From Microcoleus vaginatus WJT46-NPBG5 (lineage in GTDB: Bacteria; Cyanobacteriota; Cyanobacteriia; Cyanobacteriales; Oscillatoriaceae), in assembly GCA_019359355.1 (NCBI GenBank), contig JAHHHM010000005.1:124001-188000 (forward strand): DNA of 64,000 nucleotides, read 5' to 3'. Positions within the stretch are counted from its first letter, which is position 1. Each line of letters opens with the position of its first letter. A model generated the notes under the pieces. It saw nothing but the letters and a program-made list of their open reading frames with translations. It was not told the origin of the DNA and searched no databases. Of this stretch, positions 25,901 through 35,500 are shown one piece after another. Made by a program: the position numbers and the translations under genes.

Positions 25901-26196
25901 GTCGCTGCGGAATGCTGAGGCGTTACCTCACCCCTTTCCGAGATCCGCGTTGGAACAGACAACACCAAAGACTGCCACCGGCTGCTTTTTCCCTTTTCCC
26001 CGAATCCTTTAATCGCGGTTAATTTTAACGATTTTATAAATTCTGTCAGTTCAGCCGGTGCCATTGCCAAAGGATGAGGTAACACCGCTGCAACTTCTGG
26101 GGATTCAGACAGCGTCATTCTGCGCCAGACTTCTCCCCAAATAAATAAACAACCCCCCTGAGGCTGAATTAACCAACTGCCATGTAAAATTGCCAT
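22933..26196 (-). CDS. SNF2-family DEAD/DEAH-box helicase
   Basis: 1,087 residues. The N-terminal 570 residues form the bacterial SNF2-associated region with 'MPVYLYPWQVEGLCLDAVEAM'. Then the two RecA-like lobes: motif I 'LADDMGLGKTVQTIAFL', motif II 'VVLDEAQNIKN' (DEAQ), motif III 'ALTGTPVENRLQELWS', motif V 'LKAGGTGLNLTRANHV' and motif VI 'DRVFRIGQTRNVQVHKF'. It is a double-stranded DNA translocase, not a strand-separating helicase. Start 'MAILHGSWLI' is the usual one for cyanobacterial members. It probably acts with the SWIM protein. About 30 residues near position 215-245 are encoded by a CCCCATG/GGGAATT repeat and look like an in-frame insertion. Confidence 0.92.
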   Translation of the reverse strand: MAILHGSWLIQPQGGCLFIWGEVWRRMTLSESPEVAAVLPHPLAMAPAELTEFIKSLKLTAIKGFGEKGKSSRWQSLVLSVPTRISERGEVTPQHSAATPTESEEMPVYLYPWQVEGLCLDAVEAMQFLQALPLGSVSEEDSFLGADLRFWSHLARWSLDLRARCKFLPSLQHNTDNSVAASWQPLLDSATDQGRLERFLKQMPAACRTYQGHGAWGMGHGELERETTPNAQSPIPNSQFPLAVNLPTTPQELLWGFLHSTIDAQVRQVAKNQSVPAFVTPIREWLQALGLESAEVKAPAMATERLEATLKAWMVPVQHHLARQQLFRTCFSLHPPTAGEKEWILQYGLQAADDPTFVVDAQTIWNHPVERFIYQGRIVEQPQETLLRGLGVACRLNAAIEPSLDEASPQLCRLTPLQAYEFLKSGAWRFEDSGLGVILPASLSNREGWASRLGLSIRAETPNIKKTERLGLQSLLSFKWELTIGGQNLSKAEFERLVKLNSPLVEINGEWVELRPQDVKAAQNFFTSRKDQMELSLEDALRLGTGDSQMIEKLPVVSFEAGGKLEELFANLTTNRAPEAIATPESFRGELRPYQSLGAGWLAFLEQWGLGACLADDMGLGKTVQTIAFLLHLQEQDALESPVLLVCPTSVLGNWEREVKKFGPTLKVMVHHGDKRAKGKAFASAVNGKNLVITSYPLVYRDAKDLQSVSWQGVVLDEAQNIKNSEAKQSQAVRQLETQFRIALTGTPVENRLQELWSILDFLNPGYLGQRNFFQRRFAIPIEKYGDTSSLQTLRSLVQPFILRRLKTDRTIIQDLPEKQEMTVFCGLSAEQASLYQKLVDESLAEIESAEGIQRHGMILALLVKLKQVCNHPVLFTGKPEKLKGKTGKLAVNAGVAGISPQQSGKLLRLQEMLEEVLAEGDRALIFTQFAEWGKLLKPHLEKQFGREVLFLYGSTGKQQREEMIDRFQHDPQGPRIMILSLKAGGTGLNLTRANHVFHYDRWWNPAVENQATDRVFRIGQTRNVQVHKFVCNGTLEEKIHDIIESKKALADQVVGEGEQWLTQMDTDQLRNLLLLDRTAVIDEEGD
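25475..25566. repeat. GGGAATT...CCCCATG repeat element inside the SNF2 gene
   Basis: Bases 25475-25515 are a GGGAATT/GGGCATT array; 25530-25566 are a CCCCATG array. The two halves are partly inverted-complementary. The element keeps the frame and codes for 'GHGAWGMGHGELERE' and 'PNAQSPIPNSQFPL', unlike the flanking helicase sequence. Confidence 0.9.
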
Positions 26197-26859
26197 TCGA
26201 TCTAGAAATCCTTACAGTTCATCTAACACTGACACTGAAAATGTCACTTGCTTTGAGATTCTGCCATTAGCACCTCAAAGATTTGCCCATCCGATCAACT
26301 TTCTAAAACTTGAAAATATGATAATTCTTGATTAATTTTTTTAAGAAAATATATTACAGTAATCTTATCAAAATTCAGTATTAATGGTATCAAATCGAAC
26401 CTTATACGGTCAAAATTATCCGGGAGACATCCTTAATAACAAATTTTAAGAGGGACGGTAGAATCGAGTGATGATTGATGGGTAAATTTAGGCTAAAGCT
26501 CTATCTCAGACAGAATATGCCGGCTGGGGGATAGGTGATCAGAAGCTATTAACAAGAACTGTACATACCGGCAACAAGGCAAGAGAAGCCTAGGGAATAT
26601 CTGAAACCAAACTTCACACAAGCCTGTGGCAACATCTACAGCCCTGGCTTTATTGTACAACCCAACCGGCACCCCAAAGAGAGCGCGGGTTCCACGAGTC
26701 GGGGAACAGGTGAAGTTGTGCAAGTCCCAGACAAAGGAAGATTTTCCATCCAAAACCAGACAAGCCGGCTAATTTACACACTTATTAACCTTACGGCAGC
26801 ACCCCTATATTCAGTGCTACGATTGCCACAGAAAGGAATAGAGAAGGAAAAAGTGTTGC
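26197..26859. other. 663-bp intergenic region upstream of pnp
   Basis: Spacer between the divergent SNF2 and pnp genes. The first 260 bases are very AT-rich. From about 26510 the base composition rises to that of structured RNA, with several complementary segments (see 26600-26720). An 86-codon minus-strand frame at 26493-26753 shows no recognisable protein and I reject it as a gene. Confidence 0.55.
26600..26720. ncRNA. Candidate structured RNA or pnp leader element
   Basis: AACTTCAC (26610-26617) and GTGAAGTT (26710-26717) are perfectly complementary and enclose about 90 bases with further short stems (AACCC with GGGTT; GTTCC with GGAAC as a small hairpin near 26688-26706). The segment is GC-richer than the spacer around it and lies 140-260 bases before pnp. 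It could be part of the pnp leader or a separate small RNA on either strand. I cannot assign it to a known RNA family. Confidence 0.3.
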
Positions 26860-29016
26860 ATGAAAGAATTCGACAAGTCGATATCCTTTGATGGACGGGA
26901 TATTCGGCTGAAGGTTGGCCTACTTGCGCCTCAGGCCGGTGGTTCAGTGTTAATTCAGTCAGGAGACACCGCTGTTTTAGTAACGGCAACCCGCTCAACA
27001 GGAAGAGAGGGCATCGATTTTCTGCCCTTGTTAGTAGACTACGAAGAAAGACTTTACGCTGCCGGTCGGATTCCTGGTGGGTTCTTGCGGCGGGAAGGAC
27101 GTCCCCCCGAAAAAGTGACACTCACCAGCCGTCTAATTGACCGGCCTCTGCGTCCCCTATTCCCAGGTTGGCTGCGCGATGACATTCAGATCGTCGCAAC
27201 AACGCTGTCGATGGACGCATTAGTGCCGCCGGATGTGCTCGCCGTGACGGGAGCTTCTGTGGCAGTGCTACTCGCTCAAATTCCGTTTAATGGGCCAATG
27301 GCAGCCGTGCGGGTTGGGTTAGTGGGAGATGATTTCGTTATCAACCCAACATACCATGAGATTGAAAACGGCGACTTAGATTTAGTCGTCGCCGGCTCCC
27401 CAGATGGGGTGATTATGGTGGAAGCCGGTGCGAACCAACTGCCAGAACAGGACATTATCGAAGCCATCGATTTTGGCTATGAAGCTGCCTGTGACTTGAT
27501 TAAAGCGCAACGAGAGCTAATGGAAGCACTCGGAATTGAGTTGGTTCAGGAAGAACCGCCGGCAGTCGATCCAACGCTGCAAAACTTTATTCACGATCGC
27601 GTCAGCGCAGACATCAAAGCCATTTTGTCTCAGTTTGACCTCGACAAAAATGCCCGTGATGCAGCCTTGGATGAAATTAAAGCAACCAAAGTTGTAACGG
27701 CGATTGAAGAACTGTCAGAAGACGATCCGTTGCGAGTCGCAGCCACCGCAAACAGCAAAGCCATCAGCACTGTTTTCAAAGATGTCACCAAGCAGCTGAT
27801 GCGCCGGCAGATCATAGAAGATGGGGTGCGGGTTGACGGTCGCAAACTCGACCAAGTCCGTCCGGTTTCCTGTCAAGTTGGGCTATTGCCGCGACGCGTT
27901 CACGGCACCGGCTTATTTAACCGAGGACTCACCCAAGTTATGTCAGTTGTGACGCTGGGAACTCCCGGCGACGCCCAAGATTTGGCAGACGATTTGCACC
28001 CGGAAGACGAGAAGCGTTACCTGCACCATTACAACTTCCCTCCCTTCTCCGTGGGTGAAACCAAGCCGATGAGAGCACCCGGACGCCGTGAAATCGGTCA
28101 CGGTGCCCTAGCCGCCCGAGCCATTACGCCGATTCTGCCGCCGAAGGAAGAATTTCCCTATGTGATTCGGGTGGTGTCGGAAATTCTCTCTTCTAATGGT
28201 TCCACCTCAATGGGTTCAGTCTGCGGCTCAACCCTAGCGTTGATGGATGCCGGTGTGCCCCTGCTCAAGCCTGTGAGTGGCGCGGCAATGGGACTGATCA
28301 AGGAAGGTGACGAGGTTCGCATCCTCACAGATATTCAGGGCATCGAAGACTTTTTGGGCGACATGGACTTCAAGGTAGCCGGCACCGATACCGGCATTAC
28401 GGCATTACAGATGGATATGAAAATATCTGGATTGCCGATACAGGTGATCGCCGATGCCATCCACCAAGCCAAGCCGGCGCGGATGCATATCCTAGAAAAA
28501 ATGCTCAGCACCATTGACAAACCTCGTGAAGAACTGTCACCGTTTGCACCACGCCTGCTGACGATTAAGATTGATCCAGACTTAATCGGTATGATCATTG
28601 GGCCGGGTGGTAAGACGATTAAGGGCATTACCGAGGAAACGGGTGCCAAGATTGATATCGAGGACGATGGCACCGTCACAATTTCTGCGATAGAAGGCGA
28701 AAAAGCTCAGCGAGCACGCACGATTATCCAGAATATGACGCGCAAGCTGAGTGCCGGCGATGTCTATGTCGGTCACGTCACTCGCATTATCCCCATCGGG
28801 GCATTTGTCGAGTTTCTGCCCGGTAAAGAAGGCATGATCCACATTTCCCAGCTAGCTGACTATCGCGTTGGCAAGGTGGAAGATGAGCTTTCTGTCGGCG
28901 ATGAGGTGATTATAAAAGTGCGAGAAATTGACCAGAAGGGTCGCATCAATCTCACACGCTTGGGGATTCACCCAGATGAGGCGGCGGCAGCACGGGCGGC
29001 GGCAGCGAATCCGTAA
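26860..29016 (+). CDS. pnp: Polyribonucleotide nucleotidyltransferase (PNPase)
   Basis: A 3'-5' phosphorolytic exoribonuclease of RNA decay that also adds tails in cyanobacteria. 718 residues with both RNase PH-like domains (first from '[18 protein letters not shown]' with '[18 protein letters not shown]'; second from '[17 protein letters not shown]' with '[19 protein letters not shown]'), a KH domain '[15 protein letters not shown]' (about 570-620) and an S1 domain '[20 protein letters not shown]' (about 628-695). GAAGGA precedes the ATG. Complete and unremarkable. The long upstream spacer leaves room for the leader control known for pnp in other bacteria. Confidence 0.97.
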   Translation: MKEFDKSISFDGRDIRLKVGLLAPQAGGSVLIQSGDTAVLVTATRSTGREGIDFLPLLVDYEERLYAAGRIPGGFLRREGRPPEKVTLTSRLIDRPLRPLFPGWLRDDIQIVATTLSMDALVPPDVLAVTGASVAVLLAQIPFNGPMAAVRVGLVGDDFVINPTYHEIENGDLDLVVAGSPDGVIMVEAGANQLPEQDIIEAIDFGYEAACDLIKAQRELMEALGIELVQEEPPAVDPTLQNFIHDRVSADIKAILSQFDLDKNARDAALDEIKATKVVTAIEELSEDDPLRVAATANSKAISTVFKDVTKQLMRRQIIEDGVRVDGRKLDQVRPVSCQVGLLPRRVHGTGLFNRGLTQVMSVVTLGTPGDAQDLADDLHPEDEKRYLHHYNFPPFSVGETKPMRAPGRREIGHGALAARAITPILPPKEEFPYVIRVVSEILSSNGSTSMGSVCGSTLALMDAGVPLLKPVSGAAMGLIKEGDEVRILTDIQGIEDFLGDMDFKVAGTDTGITALQMDMKISGLPIQVIADAIHQAKPARMHILEKMLSTIDKPREELSPFAPRLLTIKIDPDLIGMIIGPGGKTIKGITEETGAKIDIEDDGTVTISAIEGEKAQRARTIIQNMTRKLSAGDVYVGHVTRIIPIGAFVEFLPGKEGMIHISQLADYRVGKVEDELSVGDEVIIKVREIDQKGRINLTRLGIHPDEAAAARAAAANP

Positions 29017-29055
29017 AACGTCGCTTTTGTTCGGTCGTTTGTCAATAAAACGTTT

Positions 29056-29082
29056 ACCCTGAGCTGTTTGCAGGCTCAGGGT
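29056..29082. terminator. Bidirectional terminator candidate after pnp
   Basis: ACCCTGAGC (29056-29064) and GCTCAGGGT (29074-29082) form a perfect 9-bp stem with a 9-base loop between the convergent pnp and hypothetical genes, overlapping the stop codon of the latter. On the minus strand a partly T-rich AAACGTTTTATT follows. Confidence 0.6.
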
Positions 29083-29624
29083 TGGGTTGCCGGCACCGTA
29101 GGATTTCCCTGATTATATTCAGAGTTGTCTGAAAAACCAGGAATTAACTTCTGGCCGGCAAAAACCAGCAGCGCTACTAATAACACTGCGATGAGTATGC
29201 CCATCGCAATTTTCTGCCAGCGTTGGGGTTGTAAAAGCACTTGTTGCGATTGGTCAGCCTCCGTCGCCGGTGCCGGCACCTTTTGATCTTGGGCTTGAGA
29301 AACCATTAGCATCGAATAGGTGCCAACCTCCAGCCCAACTTCGTGACTCCAAGCCAACTCTTCCTGACCGGCTTGCCTAGCGCGAACTTTTACCCGATTA
29401 ATCTCATCAAACTCTAAATCTGTTAGCTCATTGCGAATCAGTTGCACAACCGCAGAGCGATCTGGCACAAACTCAACGGATTCCAGCAAAACGACCAAAC
29501 ATTCTTCCCCCTGTAGGGAAGTTTGAGCCGTCATGCCTAGAGGTTGCAGTTGGCGGTTGAGCAGGGCCGCAATTGCATTAAGGTCGCCCTGCTGTGCGAG
29601 TTCCCGAAAATCCGGCGGTATCAT
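29076..29624 (-). CDS. Conserved hypothetical protein with C-terminal membrane anchor
   Basis: 182 residues. The soluble N-terminal part begins 'MIPPDFRELAQQGDLNAIAALL' and includes 'CLVVLLESVEFVPDRSAVVQLI' and 'VKVRARQAGQEELAWSHEVGL'; it resembles a pattern found in several cyanobacterial proteins of unknown function that start with a short helical repeat. A linker of about 25 polar residues leads to one membrane segment 'MGILIAVLLVALLVFAG' and a short outer tail. No catalytic motif seen. Single gene, convergent with pnp and divergent from tpiA. Confidence 0.7.
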   Translation of the reverse strand: MIPPDFRELAQQGDLNAIAALLNRQLQPLGMTAQTSLQGEECLVVLLESVEFVPDRSAVVQLIRNELTDLEFDEINRVKVRARQAGQEELAWSHEVGLEVGTYSMLMVSQAQDQKVPAPATEADQSQQVLLQPQRWQKIAMGILIAVLLVALLVFAGQKLIPGFSDNSEYNQGNPTVPATQP

Positions 29625-29867
29625 AACAAGCGGCGGGGATGAGCTGTAAACAGAACCTAACTTTGAGAATACCGCACTCGGAGCCTAGCGCCGGCATTTT
29701 CCCCAACTTCTCACCCGTTGATTTTTTCCGCCACAAACCGAAAAATCTGCCACTCTCACCCTACTGGCGCTCAAACCAAAAATCTTAAATCTAAAATTGA
29801 TACGCCCCCAAAAAGCTTTAGACTAAAGGGTGCTATTTATACCGTTCTTAACTAAACTGAATCACCT

Positions 29868-30593
29868 GTGAGGAAAATCGTTCTTGCCGGCAACTGGAAA
29901 ATGTACAAAACCCAGGCAGAAGCCTTGGAGTTTTTGCAGGGATTTGTGACGCACCTGGATGAAACCCCAGAAGAAAGAGAAATGATCCTCTGCGTTCCCT
30001 TCACAACCTTGGGAAATCTCTCAAAAAATATGCACGGGAGTCGCCTAAGGCTGGGAGCACAGAACGTCCACTGGGAAGACGCCGGTGCTTACACAGGTGA
30101 AATTTCTGGCTCCATGCTCACCGAACTTGGCGTGCGTTACGTGATCGTTGGCCACAGCGAACGCCGGCAGTTCTTTGGCGAAACCGATGAAACGGTGAAC
30201 CGACGTCTGAAAGCCGCCCAGAAACACAAACTCACCCCAATTTTGTGCGTCGGCGAAACCAAGCAACAGCGGGACGGATGGGAAACCGAAACCCATATTA
30301 TTGGCCAACTGGAAAAAGACCTTGTAGACGTCGATCAAAACAACCTGATCATCGCCTACGAACCGATCTGGGCGATTGGCACCGGCGACACCTGCGAAGC
30401 CAAAGAAGCCAATCGAGTGATTGGCTTAATTCGGCAGCAGCTCAGCAATACCGATGTACCGATTCAATATGGCGGATCTGTCAAGCCAGATAATATTGAT
30501 GAAATCATGGCGCAGCCAGAAATTGACGGCGTTTTGGTGGGAGGCGCAAGTCTCGAACCGGCAAGCTTTGCGCGAATTGTCAATTACAAATAA
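29868..30593 (+). CDS. tpiA: Triosephosphate isomerase
   Basis: 241 residues; interconverts dihydroxyacetone phosphate and glyceraldehyde 3-phosphate in glycolysis and the Calvin cycle. The catalytic residues are visible: Lys in 'AGNWKMYK', His in '[15 protein letters not shown]', Glu in '[15 protein letters not shown]', and the phosphate loop '[11 protein letters not shown]' with '[10 protein letters not shown]'. GTG at 29868 is the start because it gives the canonical N-terminus '[12 protein letters not shown]'. folP follows after 11 bp, so the two are one transcription unit. The upstream spacer contains an AATCTAAAATT-type short repeat near 29786. Confidence 0.97.
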   Translation: MRKIVLAGNWKMYKTQAEALEFLQGFVTHLDETPEEREMILCVPFTTLGNLSKNMHGSRLRLGAQNVHWEDAGAYTGEISGSMLTELGVRYVIVGHSERRQFFGETDETVNRRLKAAQKHKLTPILCVGETKQQRDGWETETHIIGQLEKDLVDVDQNNLIIAYEPIWAIGTGDTCEAKEANRVIGLIRQQLSNTDVPIQYGGSVKPDNIDEIMAQPEIDGVLVGGASLEPASFARIVNYK

Positions 30594-30604
30594 GGGCGGA
30601 GGCA

Positions 30605-31465
30605 ATGCCGGCACCTTTAACCGTTCGGGGACGTACCTTTAATTGGGGAAGTCGCACCTATTTGATGGGTGTTTTGAACGTTACGCCCGATAGCTTTAGC
30701 GATGGCGGATCGTTCAACACCCTGGCTGCTGCCGTGGCGCAGGCTCAAGAACTGGCAGATGCCGGTGCAGACATCATTGATGTCGGGGGGCAATCAACCC
30801 GTCCCGGTGCGCTTGAGGTGTCTGTTGAGGAAGAAATTGAGCGCGTGGTGCCGGTAGTGCGAGAACTGCGGAAAGCAACCGGCTCAACAGCCTTGAACGA
30901 GGTGCCCATTTCTGTTGATACCGCCCGCTCCCAGGTGGCACAGGCAGCCGTTGCAGCCGGCGCAGATATCATCAATGACATCTCCGGTGGCACCTTTGAC
31001 CCCCAAATGCTGCCTGTGGTGGGGCAATTAGGGGTGCCGGTGATGTTAATGCATATTCGGGGCACTCCCCAAACCATGCAAAAGCTAACAAATTATCAAG
31101 ATTTGATTGGGGAAATCTCGGAATTTCTCACCCAGCGAATTGATGCTGCCATTGCCGCAGGAATTAAGCGCTCTGGAATTATCATCGATCCCGGCATTGG
31201 ATTTGCCAAAAATTACGAGCAAAATCTAGAAATTCTCAGACATCTGCCGGTGTTCCAATCCCTCGGCTGCCCTCTTTTAGTTGGCCCTTCCCGTAAAAGC
31301 TTTATCGGTCATATTTTAGAGCAACCAGAACCCAAAGCCCGTGTTTGGGGAACCGCTGCCGCCTGTTGCGCCGCCGTTGCCGGTGCTGCCGATATCCTTC
31401 GGGTTCATGATGTTCGAGAAATGCGAGATGTCTGCCGCGTTGCTGATGCTATTTATCGAAAATAA
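30605..31465 (+). CDS. folP: Dihydropteroate synthase
   Basis: 286 residues; condenses 6-hydroxymethyl-dihydropterin diphosphate with p-aminobenzoate in folate synthesis. Signatures: 'LMGVLNVTPDSFSDGGSF', 'DAGADIIDVGGQSTRPGA' (pterin and pABA loops), 'INDISGG', 'LMHIRGTPQTM', 'IIIDPGIGFAKNYEQN' and 'VGPSRKSFIGHIL'. The ATG at 30605 is preceded by GGGCGGAGG. Follows tpiA with an 11-bp gap, as one operon. Complete. Confidence 0.96.
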   Translation: MPAPLTVRGRTFNWGSRTYLMGVLNVTPDSFSDGGSFNTLAAAVAQAQELADAGADIIDVGGQSTRPGALEVSVEEEIERVVPVVRELRKATGSTALNEVPISVDTARSQVAQAAVAAGADIINDISGGTFDPQMLPVVGQLGVPVMLMHIRGTPQTMQKLTNYQDLIGEISEFLTQRIDAAIAAGIKRSGIIIDPGIGFAKNYEQNLEILRHLPVFQSLGCPLLVGPSRKSFIGHILEQPEPKARVWGTAAACCAAVAGAADILRVHDVREMRDVCRVADAIYRK

Positions 31466-31484
31466 AAAAAGCGCTTAAATGCAC

Positions 31485-32315
31485 TTAACTTGATTTAGAA
31501 CTTGAATTGGCCCCATTGCTTTCAGGAGGACTAATTGTCGAGTTATTTAACAACTCACCCATTGAGGAACCCAAAGGTTCTGAACCCATAAAAACAATTT
31601 TTGCATTAGGGCTTTCACTCAATTTTTGATTCGCTTCTACATATCTTTGAGCTACAAGAAACTGCAAAATATCTTTACTATTAGACTGGGATTTGATGGC
31701 AGTTGAAAGCAGTTCCATCGCTCGCACAGTGCCCTCAGCCTCCAAAATATCTGCTTGTTTTTTAAATTCCGCCGCTCGTTTTAACTCCATCGCTTCAATG
31801 ACTTTCGGTGTTGGCGTAATTTCCTGCACCTCAACGCGGGTCACTTTAACACCCCAACGGTCAGTGACATCATCCAACTCTCTCAACATCGCTTTATTAA
31901 TATCTTTTCTGGAGTAGAAAGTCTTCTGTAAATCCATTTCCCCAATCTCAGAGCGGAGCGTGGTAAGAACCAACTTTCTCAGCGCTTCTTCAATATCTTG
32001 AACTTTGTAATAAGCCAATTCTAGTTCTATGACCCGCCAGTAAAGCACCGCATCTATAATCAGCGAAACATTATCTTTGGTAATTGCTTGGCTTGGCTTC
32101 AGCTCCAACACTCGTTCGCTGAGTGTGTCTTCTAAAACAACCGTATCGAGGATAGGATTAATAAAGTTGAGACCAGATTCCAGTTTGCGATGGAATTTGC
32201 CCAGTCGCTCAACAAGGGCTTCATTTTCTTCACTGATAATTTTCACAGAGCGCACAGTACATCCACCAATAATTGCCACCGCAAGGGGGGTGACGACTGC
32301 AAAAAAGTAGTCCAT
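31485..32315 (-). CDS. Slipin / stomatin-type SPFH-domain membrane protein
   Basis: 276 residues. A short N-terminal hydrophobic segment ('FFAVVTPLAVAIIGGCTV') anchors it, followed by the SPFH domain 'VKIISEENEALVERLGKFH', 'LEDTLSERVLELKPSQAIT', 'YYKVQDIEEALRKLVLTTL' and 'WGVKVTRVEVQEITPTPKV', then a helical coiled region 'ELKRAAEFKKQADILEAEG' and a Ser/Asn-rich tail. SPFH proteins oligomerise on membranes and organise other membrane proteins or proteases. No NfeD-type partner is next to it. Convergent with folP (19-bp gap), divergent from the large kinase gene. Confidence 0.9.
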   Translation of the reverse strand: MDYFFAVVTPLAVAIIGGCTVRSVKIISEENEALVERLGKFHRKLESGLNFINPILDTVVLEDTLSERVLELKPSQAITKDNVSLIIDAVLYWRVIELELAYYKVQDIEEALRKLVLTTLRSEIGEMDLQKTFYSRKDINKAMLRELDDVTDRWGVKVTRVEVQEITPTPKVIEAMELKRAAEFKKQADILEAEGTVRAMELLSTAIKSQSNSKDILQFLVAQRYVEANQKLSESPNAKIVFMGSEPLGSSMGELLNNSTISPPESNGANSSSKSS

Positions 32316-32588
32316 AATCGATGCTCTCGTACTAAGCTAGGCAAAGAATTGCATGGGGTTGCAGCTCTAGTCTAGTGCAGGTAGACAGGAAAAGACTGTA
32401 CCTAGCCGTAAGAAAACACATCTCAAAAGTGTAAAACTTACGGTTTTTGTAGGAGAGACATCGTGTTAATCACCTCATGCCTGGTGGCCGGCAAGTTAAT
32501 ACACATGAGGGATACCGGCAGTAAACTAATTCTTATACCTTAGTGGTTGAAGAGTCGCGTGAGAGCTGACGCAAAAGGAGACGCCCAG

Positions 32589-35500
32589 ATGGAGAATTGG
32601 ACAGATCCCATAAAGGCGACTGTAGCAGAAGATGTGTTCGCCAGCGGCGGACAGATGGGTGCCCTGATGCGAGCGCTCGACTGGCCAAGCACAGCCCTTG
32701 GGCCGGTGGAAAACTGGACCCAAAGCTGGCGCACAGCCATCAGTATTTGTTTGGCGTCCCGCTTTCCGATGATTCTTTGGTTGGGTACGGATCTGATTGT
32801 TTTATATAACGATGCCTACATCCCGATTTTTGGCACCGAGAAACACCCGAAATCTTTGGGCAAGCCTGGACGGGAGGTTTGGCCAGAAGTTTGGCAGATT
32901 ATTGGACCCATGCTTGAGGGTGTACTCGCAACCGGAGAGGCCACTTGGTCAGACGATCTGTTGCTTGAACTTGATCGCAACGGTTACGTTGAAGAAAGCT
33001 ACTTCACATTTTCCTATAGTGCGATTCGAGACGATAGAGGAAGCGTCTGCGGAGTCTTTACAGCCGTCAACGAAACCACCAGTCGCGTACTGAGGGAACG
33101 CCGGCAGCGCACGTTGCGCGAATTAGCTGCCGGTGCTGCCGAAGCAAAAACTGCTGGGGATGCCTGCTCTATCGCCCTAAAAACACTAGCCGGCAACCCG
33201 GCAGACATTCCCTTTGCTTCACTGTATTTGCTCGATGCTGAGCGACACACAGCTCATCTAGCGGGAACAACCGGCTTAACTGCCGCTGCACCGCCCCAAA
33301 CGATAAACTTATCGACTGATCAAGAATTTCCTAAAAGCTGGCCCTTATTAGCGCAAACACAGACAAACTCAGCAGAACCGGCCTCTCATAATGGGCAAAG
33401 CTTGGCCGGCTCAATACACAACCCCTCCCTGGCAATAGACAACTCAACCGTTGTAGTGCCGGTGGCACAACTCGGCCAAAATCAACCCGCCGGCATTTTA
33501 GTGGCCGGTATTAGCCCCCGCAGGGCACTTGATGAAGACTATCGAAGTTTCTTTGAGTTGGCAGCCGGCCACATCGCTACAGCCATTGCTAACGCCCGCG
33601 CTTACGAAGAAGAACGCAAGCGAGCTGAGGCACTTGCAGAGATTGATCGGGCGAAGACCGCCTTTTTTAACAACGTCAGCCACGAATTTCGCACCCCACT
33701 GACGCTGTTACTTGGGCCGGTTGAGGATATTTTGGACGATGCGGAAAAATCACTCTCGCCTAGGTATCGCGAACAGCTCGAAACAGTCCACCGCAATAGC
33801 TTACGCTTGCTCAAGCTCGTGAATACCCTGCTAGATTTTTCCCGCCTCGAAGCAGGGCGCGTGCAAGCTGTTTATCAGCCAACTGACTTGGCAACGTTCA
33901 CCGCAGAACTTGCCAGTGTGTTTCGCTCAGCCATCGAACGAGCCGGTTTGCGCTTCACCGTCAATTGTCCCCCACTTGGTGAACCCGTGTTTGTAGATCG
34001 GGAAATGTGGGAGAAAATCGTTTTTAATTTACTCTCAAATGCCTTTAAATTTACGTTTGAAGGCGAAATTGAACTCTCTTTAAAAATAGAGAGTGCGCCA
34101 TTAAAAATCAAGAATCAAGAAAGCTCCCAACACTCAACTTTCAACCCCCTATTCTCAATTCTTCAGGTGCGCGACACCGGCACCGGCATCTCAGCAGAAG
34201 AACTGCCCCATCTTTTCGAGCGCTTCCACCGCGTGCGAGGGGTGACTTCCCGCACCCATGAAGGCACCGGCATCGGGTTAGCCTTAGTGCAAGAACTCGT
34301 CCGGCTACATGGCGGCACCGTCGAAGTCAGCAGCCAAGTCGGAGTTGGCACCACGTTCACCGTTTTCATTCCCACCGGCACCAACCATTTGCCGGCAGAT
34401 CGCATCGGCGGCACCCGTACCCTCATCTCAACCGCCCTCGGTGCCACCCCCTATATCGAAGAAGCCCAGCGCTGGCTGCCGGTACCCGGAGAAAAGCCGC
34501 AGAACCCGAACCCATCCCCCTTCCCCCCCTCCGGGGAGCGCATCCTCTTGGCTGATGACAACTCAGATATGCGAGATTATGTCAAGGGATTGCTAGAGCC
34601 ATATTATGAAGTCGAAGCCGTGGCAGATGGAGCAGCCGCCCTAGCCGCCGCACGCCAGGGCAGTTTTGACTTGATCCTCAGCGACGTGATGATGCCCCGT
34701 TTAGATGGATTCGGGCTATTGCGCGAACTGCGTGCCGACTCGCGCACCCAACAAGTGCCGGTGATCCTGCTCTCCGCCCGTTCTGGGGAAGAATCCAGCA
34801 TTGAAGGACTCGAAGCCGGTGCGGATGACTATCTGATCAAGCCCTTCTCCGCCCGTGAATTACTGGCTCGCGTCCGCGCTCACCTGCAAATGGCAAAACT
34901 GCGTCAAGAGGCGACTGGCCGCGAACAGCAGCTACGCACAACAGCCGAAGCAGCACAGCAACAAACCATCAAGATTCTAGAGAGCATTACCGATGGTTTT
35001 ATCTCCTTAGATCGCCACTGGCGCTACACCTATGTCAACCAGGCAGCCGCAGGAATGGTTGGCAAAACGCGAGAAGAATTGCTTGGCAAGAATATATGGG
35101 AGGTATTTCCTGAAGCCGTTGGCGAAATTTTTTATCAGGAATGTCAGCGATCATTCACACAACAAGTCCCCACCGTTTTTGAAGAGTTCTGCTTCTTAAA
35201 TATATGGTTTGAAAATCGCACGTATCCTTCCCCGGAAGGTCTTTCTATTTATTTTCGCGATATTACAGAACGCAAGCGGACGGAGAAAGAATTGCACCGG
35301 CGAGAACAGGAATTTAAAGCAATTGCTGAAAATGCGCCGGATGTCATCGCACGCTTAGATGAAAACTTGCGCTACCTTTACATGAACCAAGCGGTTGAAC
35401 CCGTGACAGGAATGCCGCCGAACTTCTTCATCGGAAAAACTCTCTGGGAGTTAGGACTGCCAGAGGAAATCCTGGCTAAATGGGAACAGACATTCCGTCA

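Noticed and set aside
18628-26196. Complete defence island covering the ATPase pair plus SWIM/SNF2
   Set aside because: The SWIM-SNF2 pair is widespread in cyanobacteria and is on the opposite strand, separated by repeats; nothing ties it to the ATPase pair except position.
26493-26753. 86-codon minus-strand frame upstream of pnp as a gene
   Set aside because: No family resemblance, no Shine-Dalgarno sequence, unusual residue composition; better explained as structured non-coding DNA.
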